Origin: an uncultured Anaerolineae bacterium
GTDB taxonomy: Bacteria; Chloroflexota; Anaerolineae; J036; Brachytrichaceae
Length of the DNA stretch: 64,000 bases
Direction: 5' to 3'
Assembly (NCBI GenBank): GCA_938028725.1
Contig: CALIMH010000006.1
Location: 186,001 to 250,000 of the forward strand
Shown in pieces: positions 1-11,279 of the stretch (positions within the stretch are counted from its first letter, which is position 1; each line of letters starts with the position of its first letter). A program made the translations under genes and the position numbers. Below the pieces are notes generated by a model. The model saw nothing but the letters and a program-made list of their open reading frames with translations, had not been told where the DNA came from and searched no databases.

Positions 1-432
1 CGGCGCCTCGGTTGGCAGAAAGCCCAGCCGCCCCATGCCGGTGTCCAGCTTGATGTGGGCGCGGATCGGCTTTTGGCTCGCCTGCGCAAAGCGAGCAAAC
101 GCCGCAGCGTCGGCGAGCGAGAAGAGCGTGATGCGCACGTTGTAGTGCAGCACTTCGGCCACTGCCGCTGGCGGCGTGTAGCCCATCACCAACAGGGAAG
201 CCTTGATGCCGCCCTCACGCAGCCGAATGGCCTCCTCCAGTGTTGCGACGCCGCACCACGTCGCGCCGGCTTCTAGCGCGGCGCGAGCGACGGCCAGGTC
301 GCCGTGACCATAAGCGTTGGCCTTCACCACCGCCATGATCGCGGTGCGTGGCCCTAGTCGGACGCGCAGAGTTCGCACGTTGTCGCGGACCGCCTGCAGG
401 TTAACCACAACGCGGGTGGGGTGGTGGGCCAT
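1..432 (-). CDS. alr: Alanine racemase, N-terminal part (cut by window edge)
   Basis: This is a PLP-dependent racemase that interconverts L- and D-alanine for peptidoglycan. Only the first 144 codons are present, and the gene runs off the left edge of the window. The N-terminal block AVVKANAYGHG carries the Schiff-base lysine, and HIKLDTGMGRLGF is the next conserved block of the alanine racemase barrel. The start is ATG at 432, two bases after the stop of the upstream small gene, so the two are probably co-transcribed. The family call is firm; the C-terminal half cannot be checked here. Confidence 0.93.
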   Translation of the reverse strand, partial: MAHHPTRVVVNLQAVRDNVRTLRVRLGPRTAIMAVVKANAYGHGDLAVARAALEAGATWCGVATLEEAIRLREGGIKASLLVMGYTPPAAVAEVLHYNVRITLFSLADAAAFARFAQASQKPIRAHIKLDTGMGRLGFLPTEAP

Positions 433-434
433 GT

Positions 435-806
435 TTAAGGTTGGGTTTCCAGCAAAAGCCGATTGAGCGCTTCGCGCGCAGCAGGCAGTGCTTGCATGTG
501 TTCCCAACTGCCGACAAAGCGCGCGGGTGTCTCGACGCGAAGTAGGAACTCGAACGGGTCTTCTTCGCACGGCTTGCTGCCGCACCGCGCCGCGCGCCAG
601 CAGGGGCGCAGCGGCTCGCGCCAGCGCTGATAATCAAGCAGCAGCAGCGGGCGCAGCGCGCGGTGCTCGTCGCAGTCAGCGGTGCTGGCAGTGCCGTTGC
701 GGTACACGCGGATGACCAGCGCCTCCAGGGCGTCCCAGCGGGCAACGAACGTCTGGAGGCTGACGTTGGTGTTGCGATGGAGGAGTGAGCGGGTGAAGGG
801 GTTCAT
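435..806 (-). CDS. Hypothetical protein, 123 aa
   Basis: I do not recognise a named family. The protein is soluble, with no signal peptide or membrane segment. It is rich in Arg, Leu and Trp, and ends in a helix-like stretch (LPAAREALNRLLLE). It contains three cysteines in the middle and dispersed Trp/Tyr residues. It starts at ATG 806, lies 33 bp downstream of malate synthase and 2 bp upstream of alr on the same strand, so it is probably part of that transcription unit. The consistent spacing and codon use make it a real gene; its function is unknown. Confidence 0.6.
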   Translation of the reverse strand: MNPFTRSLLHRNTNVSLQTFVARWDALEALVIRVYRNGTASTADCDEHRALRPLLLLDYQRWREPLRPCWRAARCGSKPCEEDPFEFLLRVETPARFVGSWEHMQALPAAREALNRLLLETQP

Positions 807-839
807 GAGTTGCTTGTTGTCCGCCGGCCGCGTCTGGGC

Positions 840-2453
<1,614 letters not shown>

Positions 2454-2532
2454 AGGCGAATGCTATTGTAGTGCTGAGCAAAGGTGTGGCCGGCGCCACC
2501 TCATCTTGTGGACGCGCGTGCGCTGACGAGGT

Positions 2533-3306
2533 TCAGCCCGCTATCTCGGCGTCGCCTGAGTAGAGTTCCTCCACAGCCGGCCGCTCTTCCTCTGGCAGAT
2601 ACTCGATGATGATCTCGCCGAAGGGCTGATCCTGGTAGCAGCGTACGACAAAGCGACGCAACAGCTCCAGCAGTGCCAGCAGCGAGATCGCCACCTCGGC
2701 CCGTGATGCTCGCACGCTGAGCAGTGAGGAAAACGTCACGCGCGAGAGGCTATGCACGGCGCGTTGAATGCGGTCCATGCACTCTTGCATGCTGAAGGGC
2801 AGCGGCGCGATCACAGTGTCGGCCGGCGGTGGGGGCATCCAGCGCGCCACCACGCGCTGCATCGCCTGGGTAAGCTGTGGCAGCGTCACGCCTGCCAACC
2901 CATTGGTGCGCGGCTGTGGGCGCTGCAAGGGGGGCGGAACAGGGAACGCGCGCAAACCCTGAGCTTCGCGCTGGCGCAACCACTCCGCGGCGCGTTTGTA
3001 GGCCCGATATTCGCGCAGTTGCTGCACCAGGTCGTCTACCGTCTCCTCGTCTGTTTCGCCGGAAGGGCGCGTGGTGGGCAACAGCATGCGGCTTTTGAGC
3101 ACCAGCAGCTTGGCTGCCACGACGATGAAGTGCGCGATCTGGCTTAGGTCGCGCTCGCTCAAGCTGGCGAGATATGCGAGAAACTGATCGGCCACCAGCG
3201 CTAGCGAGACTTCGGTGATGTCCAACTTGCGCTCCTCGACCAATCGCAGCAGCACGTCCAGCGGTCCCTCGTAGTTGGGCAAGCGCAGCGCAAAAGGCTC
3301 TGTCAT
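2533..3306 (-). CDS. scpA: Segregation and condensation protein A (ScpA, kleisin)
   Basis: ScpA is the kleisin subunit that bridges SMC heads in chromosome condensation. The N-terminal LPNYEGPLDVLLRLVEERKLDI block and the following LSERDLSQIAHFIVVAAKLLVLKS region are typical. The C-terminal winged-helix part (RVTFSSLL... EVAISLLALLELLRR) is also intact. The length of 257 residues is normal. The ATG overlaps the stop of the upstream GT-C gene by 4 bp (3303-3306), which indicates translational coupling. ScpB and SMC are not in the window. Confidence 0.93.
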   Translation of the reverse strand: MTEPFALRLPNYEGPLDVLLRLVEERKLDITEVSLALVADQFLAYLASLSERDLSQIAHFIVVAAKLLVLKSRMLLPTTRPSGETDEETVDDLVQQLREYRAYKRAAEWLRQREAQGLRAFPVPPPLQRPQPRTNGLAGVTLPQLTQAMQRVVARWMPPPPADTVIAPLPFSMQECMDRIQRAVHSLSRVTFSSLLSVRASRAEVAISLLALLELLRRFVVRCYQDQPFGEIIIEYLPEEERPAVEELYSGDAEIAG

Positions 3307-4955
3307 GGCATCTCCTTCGGTATAGGCAACAGCAACCAGTATTCAAAGCCGTTGATGGGGAAGCGCTGCGCCCAGTAGTAGTTGCGCAGGATGGCCTCTT
3401 TCACGTCGTCGGGATAGAACAGCGCGCGAAAGAGCACCGCGCCGAAAGCGCGCTGCTCGATCAACGCGATCATCTCGCGTGTGTCCAGCATGGCGTTTTT
3501 GGACAAGTTGTAGAGCTGGGTGGGATTGGTGACCACCTCCTTGCCCGCCAGCAGCACGAAGGTGGCCTCCTCGCTCCACACTGGCCCCTCCACGTTGCGC
3601 AACGCCTCCACCAGCGCCCACCCTTGGGCGTGATCTTCGGGCAGGGGGAAGTGGCCGAGCTGGGTGTAGCCGGCGCTGTCGAAGTAGGGGTAGGGCGGAT
3701 AAACGGAAGGCGCGTCGGCCACGCCGATGAGCTGCGCCACGCGCCCGAACAGGCGCCCGCTGGTGGGCAAATGCACGTTGAGTGAAGCCTGAGCCAGCCA
3801 AACGAGCGCGCTCACCGCAAGCATCGCCGCCGCCCCAGCCGGGCGATGGCACGCGCCGAGCCGATCTGCCAGCCGTGCCAACATGCGCCCTGTGCACACT
3901 GCGCCAGCCACGATGGAGGCGATCAGGTATGCCGGGCCGGCGCCCCACTTGCCGGTCAGCAACCCCATCGCACTGGCGGTGAGGAAGTAGAGCGACCACA
4001 CGCTGAGCGGTCTGGTGCTGCGTACGCGCCACATGGTCCACACGTCCCACACCCCATGCAGCACGCCGCCGGCGATCAGCACAAGTTGGAGACGCAGCCA
4101 CTGCGCATAGGTCTGCCAGGTGAGCGCAATGTCGTACTCGTTCACGTTGGCCAGCACCACGTTGATCCAGAATTGGCCAGCAGTGACGGCATTCAGCCAC
4201 GCCACTAAGCCCACGGTGGCAGCCAGGCAGGCGAAGAAGGCGGCCACAAACCAACGCCGCTGTCGCAGCAGCAGCCAGCCAAATCCCGCCACAAGCGCGT
4301 CCACCGCTTGGAGCTTGGTGAAGCCTGCTGTCATCAGTAGCGCTACACCCAGGCCAGCCCGCCATGCTTGTGGCTGTGCTCGGCTGAAGGCCCGATCCAG
4401 CGAGTGGATGCCCAGCGCAGCGAACATCACCATCGGCAGGTGTGCGCGGGCCAGCGGCGCGATGTGATACACGTAGTTGGCCGCGAAGAACGACAGCCCG
4501 CCCAGCGCTGTCAGCGCTCCGCGCAGGGACGGCGGAGCTGTGGGTGTGCCTGTCCAAATTGCCCGCGCGATCACCAGCCCAGTCACCAGCGAGGTGGCGA
4601 AAGTGAGCGCACGGCCCACCCACAAGTGCGGCCCGAAGAGTGCCAGCAGCGGCACCAGCATGGCGCGATACATCGGCGGGTAGTTGGATGAGTAGAACGG
4701 GAACTGCGCGTTATCCAGATAGATGTTTTGGCCGCGCAACAAGCGTATGCCGTCGTATAGCTCAAAGCCTTCTCCTTGGTCGTAGTCAAAGGGGAAGATG
4801 AAGAGCGCCCGTGCGTACTGCACGTAAACCAGCAGGTAAAACAGCAGCACCGCGAGCGCTGCTGCCAACAATACGCCGGCGGCCCATTGCAACGCGCGCA
4901 GCTCCAGCAGGCGATGTCGCGTGATGGGGGTTGCGGAGATCGGCTTGCCGCACAC
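3303..4955 (-). CDS. GT-C type multi-pass membrane protein (glycosyltransferase 39-like)
   Basis: This 550-residue protein begins with one membrane segment (about 20-45). A periplasm-facing acidic loop with FDYDQGEGFELYDG and YPPMYRAMLVPLLA follows, then about ten more hydrophobic helices. This is the layout of ArnT/PMT-like GT-C enzymes, which move sugars from polyprenyl-phosphate donors. The acceptor is unknown. The likely start is GTG at 4955, with no good ATG nearby. The gene is divergent from the YfhO-flippase fusion 65 bp away, which suggests a shared role in surface glycan assembly. The specific activity is inferred. Confidence 0.7.
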   Translation of the reverse strand: MCGKPISATPITRHRLLELRALQWAAGVLLAAALAVLLFYLLVYVQYARALFIFPFDYDQGEGFELYDGIRLLRGQNIYLDNAQFPFYSSNYPPMYRAMLVPLLALFGPHLWVGRALTFATSLVTGLVIARAIWTGTPTAPPSLRGALTALGGLSFFAANYVYHIAPLARAHLPMVMFAALGIHSLDRAFSRAQPQAWRAGLGVALLMTAGFTKLQAVDALVAGFGWLLLRQRRWFVAAFFACLAATVGLVAWLNAVTAGQFWINVVLANVNEYDIALTWQTYAQWLRLQLVLIAGGVLHGVWDVWTMWRVRSTRPLSVWSLYFLTASAMGLLTGKWGAGPAYLIASIVAGAVCTGRMLARLADRLGACHRPAGAAAMLAVSALVWLAQASLNVHLPTSGRLFGRVAQLIGVADAPSVYPPYPYFDSAGYTQLGHFPLPEDHAQGWALVEALRNVEGPVWSEEATFVLLAGKEVVTNPTQLYNLSKNAMLDTREMIALIEQRAFGAVLFRALFYPDDVKEAILRNYYWAQRFPINGFEYWLLLPIPKEMP

Positions 4956-5005
4956 AGCTGAAATGTGACTTTACCACTGACCACTGGGGAGGCCTCTCGC
5001 TCACG

Positions 5006-5011
5006 TATGAT
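5006..5011 (+). promoter_or_regulatory. -10-like hexamer TATGAT close to the start of the YfhO-flippase gene
   Basis: TATGAT ends 9 nt before ATG 5021 and no Shine-Dalgarno lies between. This supports 5021 as the start and suggests a leaderless or near-leaderless transcript. No convincing -35 is seen. Confidence 0.45.
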
Positions 5012-5020
5012 TCACCCCCG

Positions 5021-8000
5021 ATGCGGTCGTTGCATTCGTGGCTTCGTCGTTCGGAGGGTGTTACCGCGCTGTGCGTGCTAGTCCTGCTGCTGCTGCCGTT
5101 CACCTTGTTCTTCCCCGTCACCGTTGGGCCATATACGCTGCTGCCGGCGGACAACTTGTTTCAGTATCAGCCCTTTCGCGCTGCTGCTGCGCAGTTTGGC
5201 ATCACCCTGCCACACAATGCGCTGCTGGATGATCTGATCCTGGAAAACTACCAGTGGAAGCGCTTCATCTTAAGCGCGCTCAGCGCGGGTGAGCTGCCTT
5301 TGTGGAACCCCTATTTGTTCGCCGGCGTGCCGTTCCTTGCAGCGGGCCAGCATTCGGCGATGTATCCGCTGAGCGTGCTGTATTACGTGTTGCCGCTGGA
5401 GAAGGCGTATGGCTGGTTCACGGTGATCCAGCTTGGGCTGGCTGGTCTGTTCATGTTCATCTTTTTGCGGACGCTGGGGCTGCACCAGCTCAGCGCACTG
5501 TTCGGTGGGGTGGTGTGGCAGCTCAGCGGCTTCATGTTGGTCTCGGTGGTGTTCCCGATGATTATCGCCGCGGCCTCCTGGCTGCCGCTGATCTTGGCGA
5601 TGGTGGACCGCATCGTGCGCCAGACACCAGCGCTGGGCGGCCGGCCCTCGTCGTTGCCATGGGCGGCAGCCGGTGCAGTGGCGATCGCCATGATGATCCT
5701 GGCCGGCCACGTGGAGATGGTGGTGTACGCCGCGCTGGTGACCGCTTTCTACGCGCTGTGGCGGGTGAGCACGGTGATCGGTTTCGCCAACCTGCGGGTG
5801 GATGGGCGCTTTTTGCTCAGCCGGCTGGCTTGGCTGGGCTTCATGGGCTTGGCCGGGGTGGCGTTGGGGGCGGTGCAATTGCTGCCGCTGTATGAGCTGG
5901 TGACGCGCAACTTTCGTGGCGCGGGGCGATCCACATTCGAGCAAGTGCTCAGTTACGGCTTCCCGCTGCGCAATGTGCTGCTATGGCTGATGCCCAACAT
6001 CTTCGGCAATCCAGCCCACCACGCCTACTTCGACTGGTTCTCGCTGCGCGTTGAGCCGGTCGCCACACCGAGTGGCAACACCTGGTGGGGGATCAAAGAC
6101 CACGTAGAAGGCGGGGTGTACGTGGGCTTGCTCACGCTGCTCCTGGCCGGCATGGAGGTGGGCAACGCGATCCGCGCAGCGCGCGCACCGCGTCGTATGC
6201 ACGCCGGCCGCCAGGCGCTCTTTCCCTCTTGGTTCTTCATCGTGTTGGCGGTGGTTTGTGTGCTGTTCATCTTCGGCACGCCGTTCTACGCCGTGCTGTA
6301 TTACGGCCTGCCGGGCGTGGATCAGTTGCACTCCCCCTTCCGTTGGAAGTTCCCGCTCACCTTGGCCTTGGCAGCGCTGGCGTCGCACGCTTTGGAGCGC
6401 CTCCGCGTGGAAGGGCAGGCGCTGCGTGGCCGGCTGAGTGGCATGCGCCTGCCTGTGCCAACAGCGCGTTTCTCGCGCGCCACGCTGATCGCGCCATACG
6501 TGGTGATAGGTGTCGCTGTGCTGTCTGTGCTGGGCGTTGTATTGGTGCGGCTGGGCTGGGAGGCAGCGCGCCCGATCTTCCTCCGAGCGCTGGCGAACGA
6601 GCTGGTGCAGCGCGCCTTTCGCACGCCGGAGGCTTTCTTCAGCTACACGGCCAGCAACCTGCTGTGGTTCAGCGCGTTCCTTCTGCTGAGCGGCGCAGTG
6701 TGGAAATTACTGATCGAGCGCCGGCGCCGGCCTGATGCCACAGCGCCGCTGCTGCGGTATGCGCCCATCGCTGCGGTTGCGTTGGTTGCGCTCGACCTCA
6801 ACCTCGGTTACGCGGGTTTCAACCCAGCAGTGGACCCGCAGTTGCTGCGCTACACGCCGCCAGCGATCGCCTTCCTGCAAGCGCGCGATGATGGCGATTG
6901 GCGACTCACCACCTGGGAACCTGCCGGCAGCGCTGCTTTCAAGCCGCTCAACATGAACATGGCATGGTCGTTTGGCCTGCGCGATGTGCGCGGCTACGAC
7001 TCGATCATCCCGCGCCAATATGCCACCTACATGCGCGCCATTGAGCCGCAGGGCGACCTGCTCTACAACCGCATCGGCCCGATCCGCGATCCGCGCAGCC
7101 TGGACTCGCCACTGCTTGATCTGCTCGGCGTGCGTTATGTGTTGGCCGAGGCGATCACGCCCATCGCCCACCCCTCCTTTCGCCTGGTGTACGACGACGG
7201 CGCAACACTGATCTACGAGAACACGCGCGTTATGCCGCGCGCGTTTGTGATGCCGCTGGAGAGCACCGTCTACGCCCAGAGCTTCACCGAGGCGATCCAG
7301 CGCTATGACCCGCGCCGCTACGTGATTCTGCTCGCCGAACAAGGCGGCGGTGAACCCAAGCCGGCGCACCCTCGGCCAGCCACGATCACCGTGCGCAAGC
7401 ACAACGAGCTATGGGTGGACGCGGACATCACCGCCCCCTCGTGGCTGGTGATCGCCGATAGCTATTTCCCTGGCTGGCGCGCGTTTGTCCGTCCGCGTGG
7501 CGGCAGCAATGCCGACGAGCGCGAGATGCCGGTGTCGTTGGTGAACGGCAACTTCCGCGGCCTGCGCTTCGACACACCCGCTGGCGCAGTGACGGTGCGC
7601 CTGCGCTATTCGCCCGACAGCTTCCGCTTTGGCGCGTTTGCCAGCTTCTTGGCGTTGATCGGGGTGGCGTTCCTCGGTGGTGTGTATGTGTGGCGCAACC
7701 TGCCGCGCCGTGAAAAGCGCGAAAGCGACGTGCGGCGTATCGCGCGCAACAGTGTGCTGCTCACTACGCTGAACATTGTCTCGCGTCTGATTGACTTTGC
7801 GTTCGCGTTGATCATGCTGCGCGTGCTCGGGCCAACCGGCGCGGGCAACTTCTACTTTGCCGTGGTAGTGGTGGGGTGGTTCGAGATCGTGATGAATTTT
7901 GGCCTCAACACGTTCCTCACTCGCGAGGCCAGCCGCGATCAATCGCACGCCTCTGCCTACTTCGCCCAGACCACCCGCCTTCGCCTGCTGCTGGGGGCAA

Positions 8001-9181
8001 GCGTGGCGCCGGCGGTGGTGCTGTTGGTGGTGGCCTGGCGTGCCCTGTTCAACCTGTCGCCAGACGCCGAGGCGGCGATCCTGTTGCTGGCGCTGGCGCA
8101 ACTCCCCAGCAGCGTGGCCACTGGCCTGAGCGCGCTCTTCTTCGCGTTCGAGCGGGCTGAGGTGCCGGCTGCGCTCACTGTGGTCACGGCGCTGCTGAAG
8201 TCTGTGATTGGCGCAACGTTGCTGTTGATGGGATGGGGTGTGGTTGGCCTCGGCGTCACGTCTATGGTGGTGAACGGGATCGCGCTGGGGATGTTGGCGT
8301 TTGCAGCGCGTCGTTTGTTGCACGCGCGCGACGCTGCTGAGCCGCCGGCGCGACGAAGCCAACCATCCAACCGCGCCGTGTTGCGCGAGTCGTTCCCACT
8401 AATGCTCAACCACCTGCTGGCCACGCTGTTTTTTAAAGTGGACGTGCCGATGTTGCAGGCCATCAAGGGGGCCGGTGTGGTGGGCGTGTATTCCTCCGGC
8501 TACAAGTTCATAGACGCCTTCAACATCATCCCGGCCTACTTCACCCAGTCGCTCTTCCCCGCTATGTCGCGCATGGCGGCGCAGCGCGATCAGTCGCTGG
8601 CGCGCAGCTACGTGCTGGCGGTGAAGCTGCTGGTGATGACGGCGTTGCCGTTGGCAGTGTGCACAGCCTTTCTCGCGCCTGTGCTGATCGGCGTGTTGGG
8701 CGGTGCGGAGTTTTTGCCCGATGGCGCGATCGCGCTGGCTATCATGGGTTGGAGTATGCCAATTGGCTGGATCAACAGCGTGACCAACTACGCGCTGATC
8801 GCAGCCAACCAGCAGCGCGCGCTCACCCGTGCCTTCTTAATCGGCCTTGCCTTCAACGTGATCACCAACGCGCTCTTGATTCCGCTCTTCTCCTACGTCG
8901 CAGCCGCAGTGACCACCATCTTCAGCGAGATCGTCGAAGGCGCGGCGTTTTACTACTACGTGCGTCGCTTCATCACGCCGGTGAACTGGGTGGAGGTGCT
9001 GGCGCGTCCGTTTTTAGCGACAGGGCTGATGGCCGGTGTGGCATTGCTCTTCCATGCGGTCGGCTGGACGCTGATCGGTGTGGTGGTTAGCTTGGGGGCT
9101 TACGCCGCAGCATTGTGGGCTTTGCAAGCATTCAACACTGAGGAGCGCGCGATGCTGCGCCCGTTGCTGCGCCGCGCCTAG
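5021..9181 (+). CDS. YfhO-like membrane protein fused to a polysaccharide flippase
   Basis: This 1386-residue protein has two modules. Residues 1 to about 890 resemble the YfhO family: an N-terminal membrane helix, a FQYQPFR... PLWNPYLFAGVPFLA loop, many helices, a large extracytoplasmic region (about 610-860) and a last helix. From about residue 900, the sequence VRRIARNSVLLTTLNIVSRL begins a complete Wzx/MATE-like oligosaccharide flippase with about 12-14 helices ending near 1380. An open frame exists upstream of 5021, but it overlaps the divergent gene's start. The ATG at 5021 follows a TATGAT box and starts the conserved helix. YfhO proteins are linked to glycosylation of teichoic-type polymers, so the fusion would couple lipid-linked sugar export with modification (inference). 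Confidence 0.8.
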   Translation: MRSLHSWLRRSEGVTALCVLVLLLLPFTLFFPVTVGPYTLLPADNLFQYQPFRAAAAQFGITLPHNALLDDLILENYQWKRFILSALSAGELPLWNPYLFAGVPFLAAGQHSAMYPLSVLYYVLPLEKAYGWFTVIQLGLAGLFMFIFLRTLGLHQLSALFGGVVWQLSGFMLVSVVFPMIIAAASWLPLILAMVDRIVRQTPALGGRPSSLPWAAAGAVAIAMMILAGHVEMVVYAALVTAFYALWRVSTVIGFANLRVDGRFLLSRLAWLGFMGLAGVALGAVQLLPLYELVTRNFRGAGRSTFEQVLSYGFPLRNVLLWLMPNIFGNPAHHAYFDWFSLRVEPVATPSGNTWWGIKDHVEGGVYVGLLTLLLAGMEVGNAIRAARAPRRMHAGRQALFPSWFFIVLAVVCVLFIFGTPFYAVLYYGLPGVDQLHSPFRWKFPLTLALAALASHALERLRVEGQALRGRLSGMRLPVPTARFSRATLIAPYVVIGVAVLSVLGVVLVRLGWEAARPIFLRALANELVQRAFRTPEAFFSYTASNLLWFSAFLLLSGAVWKLLIERRRRPDATAPLLRYAPIAAVALVALDLNLGYAGFNPAVDPQLLRYTPPAIAFLQARDDGDWRLTTWEPAGSAAFKPLNMNMAWSFGLRDVRGYDSIIPRQYATYMRAIEPQGDLLYNRIGPIRDPRSLDSPLLDLLGVRYVLAEAITPIAHPSFRLVYDDGATLIYENTRVMPRAFVMPLESTVYAQSFTEAIQRYDPRRYVILLAEQGGGEPKPAHPRPATITVRKHNELWVDADITAPSWLVIADSYFPGWRAFVRPRGGSNADEREMPVSLVNGNFRGLRFDTPAGAVTVRLRYSPDSFRFGAFASFLALIGVAFLGGVYVWRNLPRREKRESDVRRIARNSVLLTTLNIVSRLIDFAFALIMLRVLGPTGAGNFYFAVVVVGWFEIVMNFGLNTFLTREASRDQSHASAYFAQTTRLRLLLGASVAPAVVLLVVAWRALFNLSPDAEAAILLLALAQLPSSVATGLSALFFAFERAEVPAALTVVTALLKSVIGATLLLMGWGVVGLGVTSMVVNGIALGMLAFAARRLLHARDAAEPPARRSQPSNRAVLRESFPLMLNHLLATLFFKVDVPMLQAIKGAGVVGVYSSGYKFIDAFNIIPAYFTQSLFPAMSRMAAQRDQSLARSYVLAVKLLVMTALPLAVCTAFLAPVLIGVLGGAEFLPDGAIALAIMGWSMPIGWINSVTNYALIAANQQRALTRAFLIGLAFNVITNALLIPLFSYVAAAVTTIFSEIVEGAAFYYYVRRFITPVNWVEVLARPFLATGLMAGVALLFHAVGWTLIGVVVSLGAYAAALWALQAFNTEERAMLRPLLRRA

Positions 9182-9351
9182 GATGGCTGGGTTGTGACCT
9201 GGCGGCGTTGACGGCGCGCCTCGCGTTGGCAGCGCTCGCTGCAATACACCACGCGCTCCCAATCGCGCGCCCAACGCTTGCGCCACTCAAATGGGCGCCC
9301 GCAGACAGGACAGATTTTGGTTGGCAGTTGGCCTTTCTTTTTGCCGCGCAT
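9178..9351 (-). CDS. DUF2256 zinc-ribbon-like small protein, 57 aa
   Basis: The protein reads MRGKKKGQLPTKICPVCGRP followed by a W-R-K-R-W segment and YCSERC. That CxxC...CxxxC pattern with the WRKRWARDW core is the DUF2256 signature. A longer frame reaches ATG 9378, but family members start at MRG (9351), and that start leaves the upstream secreted-protein gene intact. Its stop TAG interleaves with the stop of the convergent flippase gene in a single CTAG at 9178-9181. The function is unknown; a small metal-binding or nucleic-acid-binding role is plausible. Confidence 0.8.
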   Translation of the reverse strand: MRGKKKGQLPTKICPVCGRPFEWRKRWARDWERVVYCSERCQREARRQRRQVTTQPS

Positions 9352-9358
9352 AGGTGCT

Positions 9359-11257
9359 TCAAGGCTGGGTGGGCGCATCCCAGCGCTGTAGGCTTAGGTC
9401 GAAGCGCGCGGTGCGCGCGCCATCACTCAGCCAGAGCGTTTCCGCGCGCGCATCCACGATGCGCAGTGTGCCCATCCCCGCCGGTGCAAGCACGAGCTGC
9501 CAGTTGGCCTGCGCGTCGAAGATGGCGATTGCGCCGGTCTCGCTCTCGTCTAACCCACCGCTGAGCGGGTTGCGCGCGCGGCCGGCGTATACCGTGAGCG
9601 TCTGCGCGCCGAGCTGGCCGATCCAAGCGTTCTCGGCGAGGAACTGAGCGGCCGGCAGCGGTGGCAGCAACCCTTCCACGATCACGCCGTCAGCTGTTTG
9701 GCGGCTGGGCAAGCTCGCTTGCAGCTGGAATGCCATCGCCCCGGCGCTGCTGAACCGATTGGCCCAGGTGATGTCGCTTGGCGGCGGCAACGGCTCGGTC
9801 AGTGTCGTGACCGGATCGGCATTGAGCGCGTCGCGCAGTTGCTTCCATCCTTGGTGTGGCGTGTTATCGGTGCCGTTGCAGCCTCGCTCCTGGCAAGCCT
9901 GCCACTGCGTCAGCAGCCCCATGAAGGTGAGTGGCTGGCCTTTGACCAGCGCGGCGTAGCGGCTCATGTGATACCACTGGTCGGCGTTGACGCCGCTGCG
10001 CAGGTAAATCTCTGGGAATGCTACCGCCACACCGCTGTTCACGTGCCAGACGTCCTCCACCGTCCAGCCGTTGTTAGGTGACCGGTTGGGGCTTGCAGTG
10101 GTGGGGCAACCGTCGCATGTGCCGAAGTTGATCATGGGGCGTCGCGCCAGGGAAGCATATCCCTCCAGCCAGGCTTGCGCGAGCGCTGCTTGGCTCCAGC
10201 TCATCTCAATATCGTTCGCGCCGAACACGCGCACGCGCGCGGTGACAGTGGGTGGGGCGGCATTCTGTAGCCAGGCGTGCACCTGGTTCACCATCTCTGC
10301 CCATTGACGACCATGCACATAGCTGCGCAACGTGTCGGACATGGCTGCGCGCAGATAGTTGTTCGTGCCGATGCCCAAGTCCAGACGAGCGTCCTCCGTG
10401 GCGCAGCTCCAGTAGCCGCGCAAGAAGCCTTGAGCCGCGCCGGCGATGGTTGCCATATCAGCGAAGGGATAGCCGGGGCGTCTGTAGTAAATCACACCGT
10501 AACGGTTGGTTTCTGGTTGATACCAGGGCTGGCCGAAGGCGAGGATCACCACGCCCCGCTCGTCGCGTTGGCCGGCCTCGCAGCCCATCAGCTCGTGGTC
10601 GGCCGGCGCGATGGTCAGCACGTAGCGCGAGGTGGTGGGGTGTGGGGAATGGCCGCTGCTGTAGAGCGCAGGGATGAAGGCGCGCACGGGCAGCGCATGC
10701 ATTGGGTAGCGAGGGGCAAAGGCTACTGCGTCGAAGCCGATGCGGCGCGTGTATTGCCCCTCGCCAGTCACGTCGCCCAAGCGCACGTAGTTGGAGATGC
10801 CTGCGGTGAAGTAGAAGCTCCCCAGCGACACCCACTCAGCGTAGTAGCGGCTTTGGTTCACCGTGCGTGTCTGAATGTCGCTGCCGCGCACGATCTCGTA
10901 GCGTGCGGCAGTGGTGGAGGCGTGGTAGCGTGGGATGAAGACAAACACCTCGTAGGTGAGCGGCAGGGTGGCGCTTGGCGGCAGCGACCATGTGGCGTAG
11001 TTCTCCGTTTGGCTGAAGACGTTGCTGGTCCAAATTGCCGAGCCGCTGTAGTAGCTGAAGCCGGTGCCGGTGACGTTGCGCCAACCACCCGCTGGCCCGA
11101 AGCGCTGGAAATGCGGTGTGGTTTCGTCCACCACGATCGAGCCAGCCTCTGGCCCTTCACAGGTGGGCGGGCAGGTTTGGGCGTGAGCTGTGCGAAGCTC
11201 CAGCACAATGAGAAGCGCAATCGCCGCACCTACGACACAGCAGAAGCGTGTGCTCAT
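9359..11257 (-). CDS. Secreted protein with golvesin C-terminal-like domain
   Basis: The 632-residue protein has a signal peptide (hydrophobic 8-20, cleavage near AHA-Q). A beta-rich domain follows with the golvesin-type pattern: VVDETTPHFQRFG, YYSGSAIW, YATWSLPPS, YEVFVFIPRY, and a SLGSFYF strand near residue 140. The middle (about 190-430) has GYASLARRPMINFGTCDGC and Trp/Tyr-rich stretches of unknown fold. The C-terminus is beta-rich. The frame extends upstream to 11443, but that part overlaps ribokinase; ATG 11257 begins the signal peptide. It lies 22 bp after rbsK. It is probably surface-exposed or extracellular; the enzymatic role is unknown. Confidence 0.65.
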   Translation of the reverse strand: MSTRFCCVVGAAIALLIVLELRTAHAQTCPPTCEGPEAGSIVVDETTPHFQRFGPAGGWRNVTGTGFSYYSGSAIWTSNVFSQTENYATWSLPPSATLPLTYEVFVFIPRYHASTTAARYEIVRGSDIQTRTVNQSRYYAEWVSLGSFYFTAGISNYVRLGDVTGEGQYTRRIGFDAVAFAPRYPMHALPVRAFIPALYSSGHSPHPTTSRYVLTIAPADHELMGCEAGQRDERGVVILAFGQPWYQPETNRYGVIYYRRPGYPFADMATIAGAAQGFLRGYWSCATEDARLDLGIGTNNYLRAAMSDTLRSYVHGRQWAEMVNQVHAWLQNAAPPTVTARVRVFGANDIEMSWSQAALAQAWLEGYASLARRPMINFGTCDGCPTTASPNRSPNNGWTVEDVWHVNSGVAVAFPEIYLRSGVNADQWYHMSRYAALVKGQPLTFMGLLTQWQACQERGCNGTDNTPHQGWKQLRDALNADPVTTLTEPLPPPSDITWANRFSSAGAMAFQLQASLPSRQTADGVIVEGLLPPLPAAQFLAENAWIGQLGAQTLTVYAGRARNPLSGGLDESETGAIAIFDAQANWQLVLAPAGMGTLRIVDARAETLWLSDGARTARFDLSLQRWDAPTQP

Positions 11258-11279
11258 GTGGGTGGGATATGGCCTGGCG

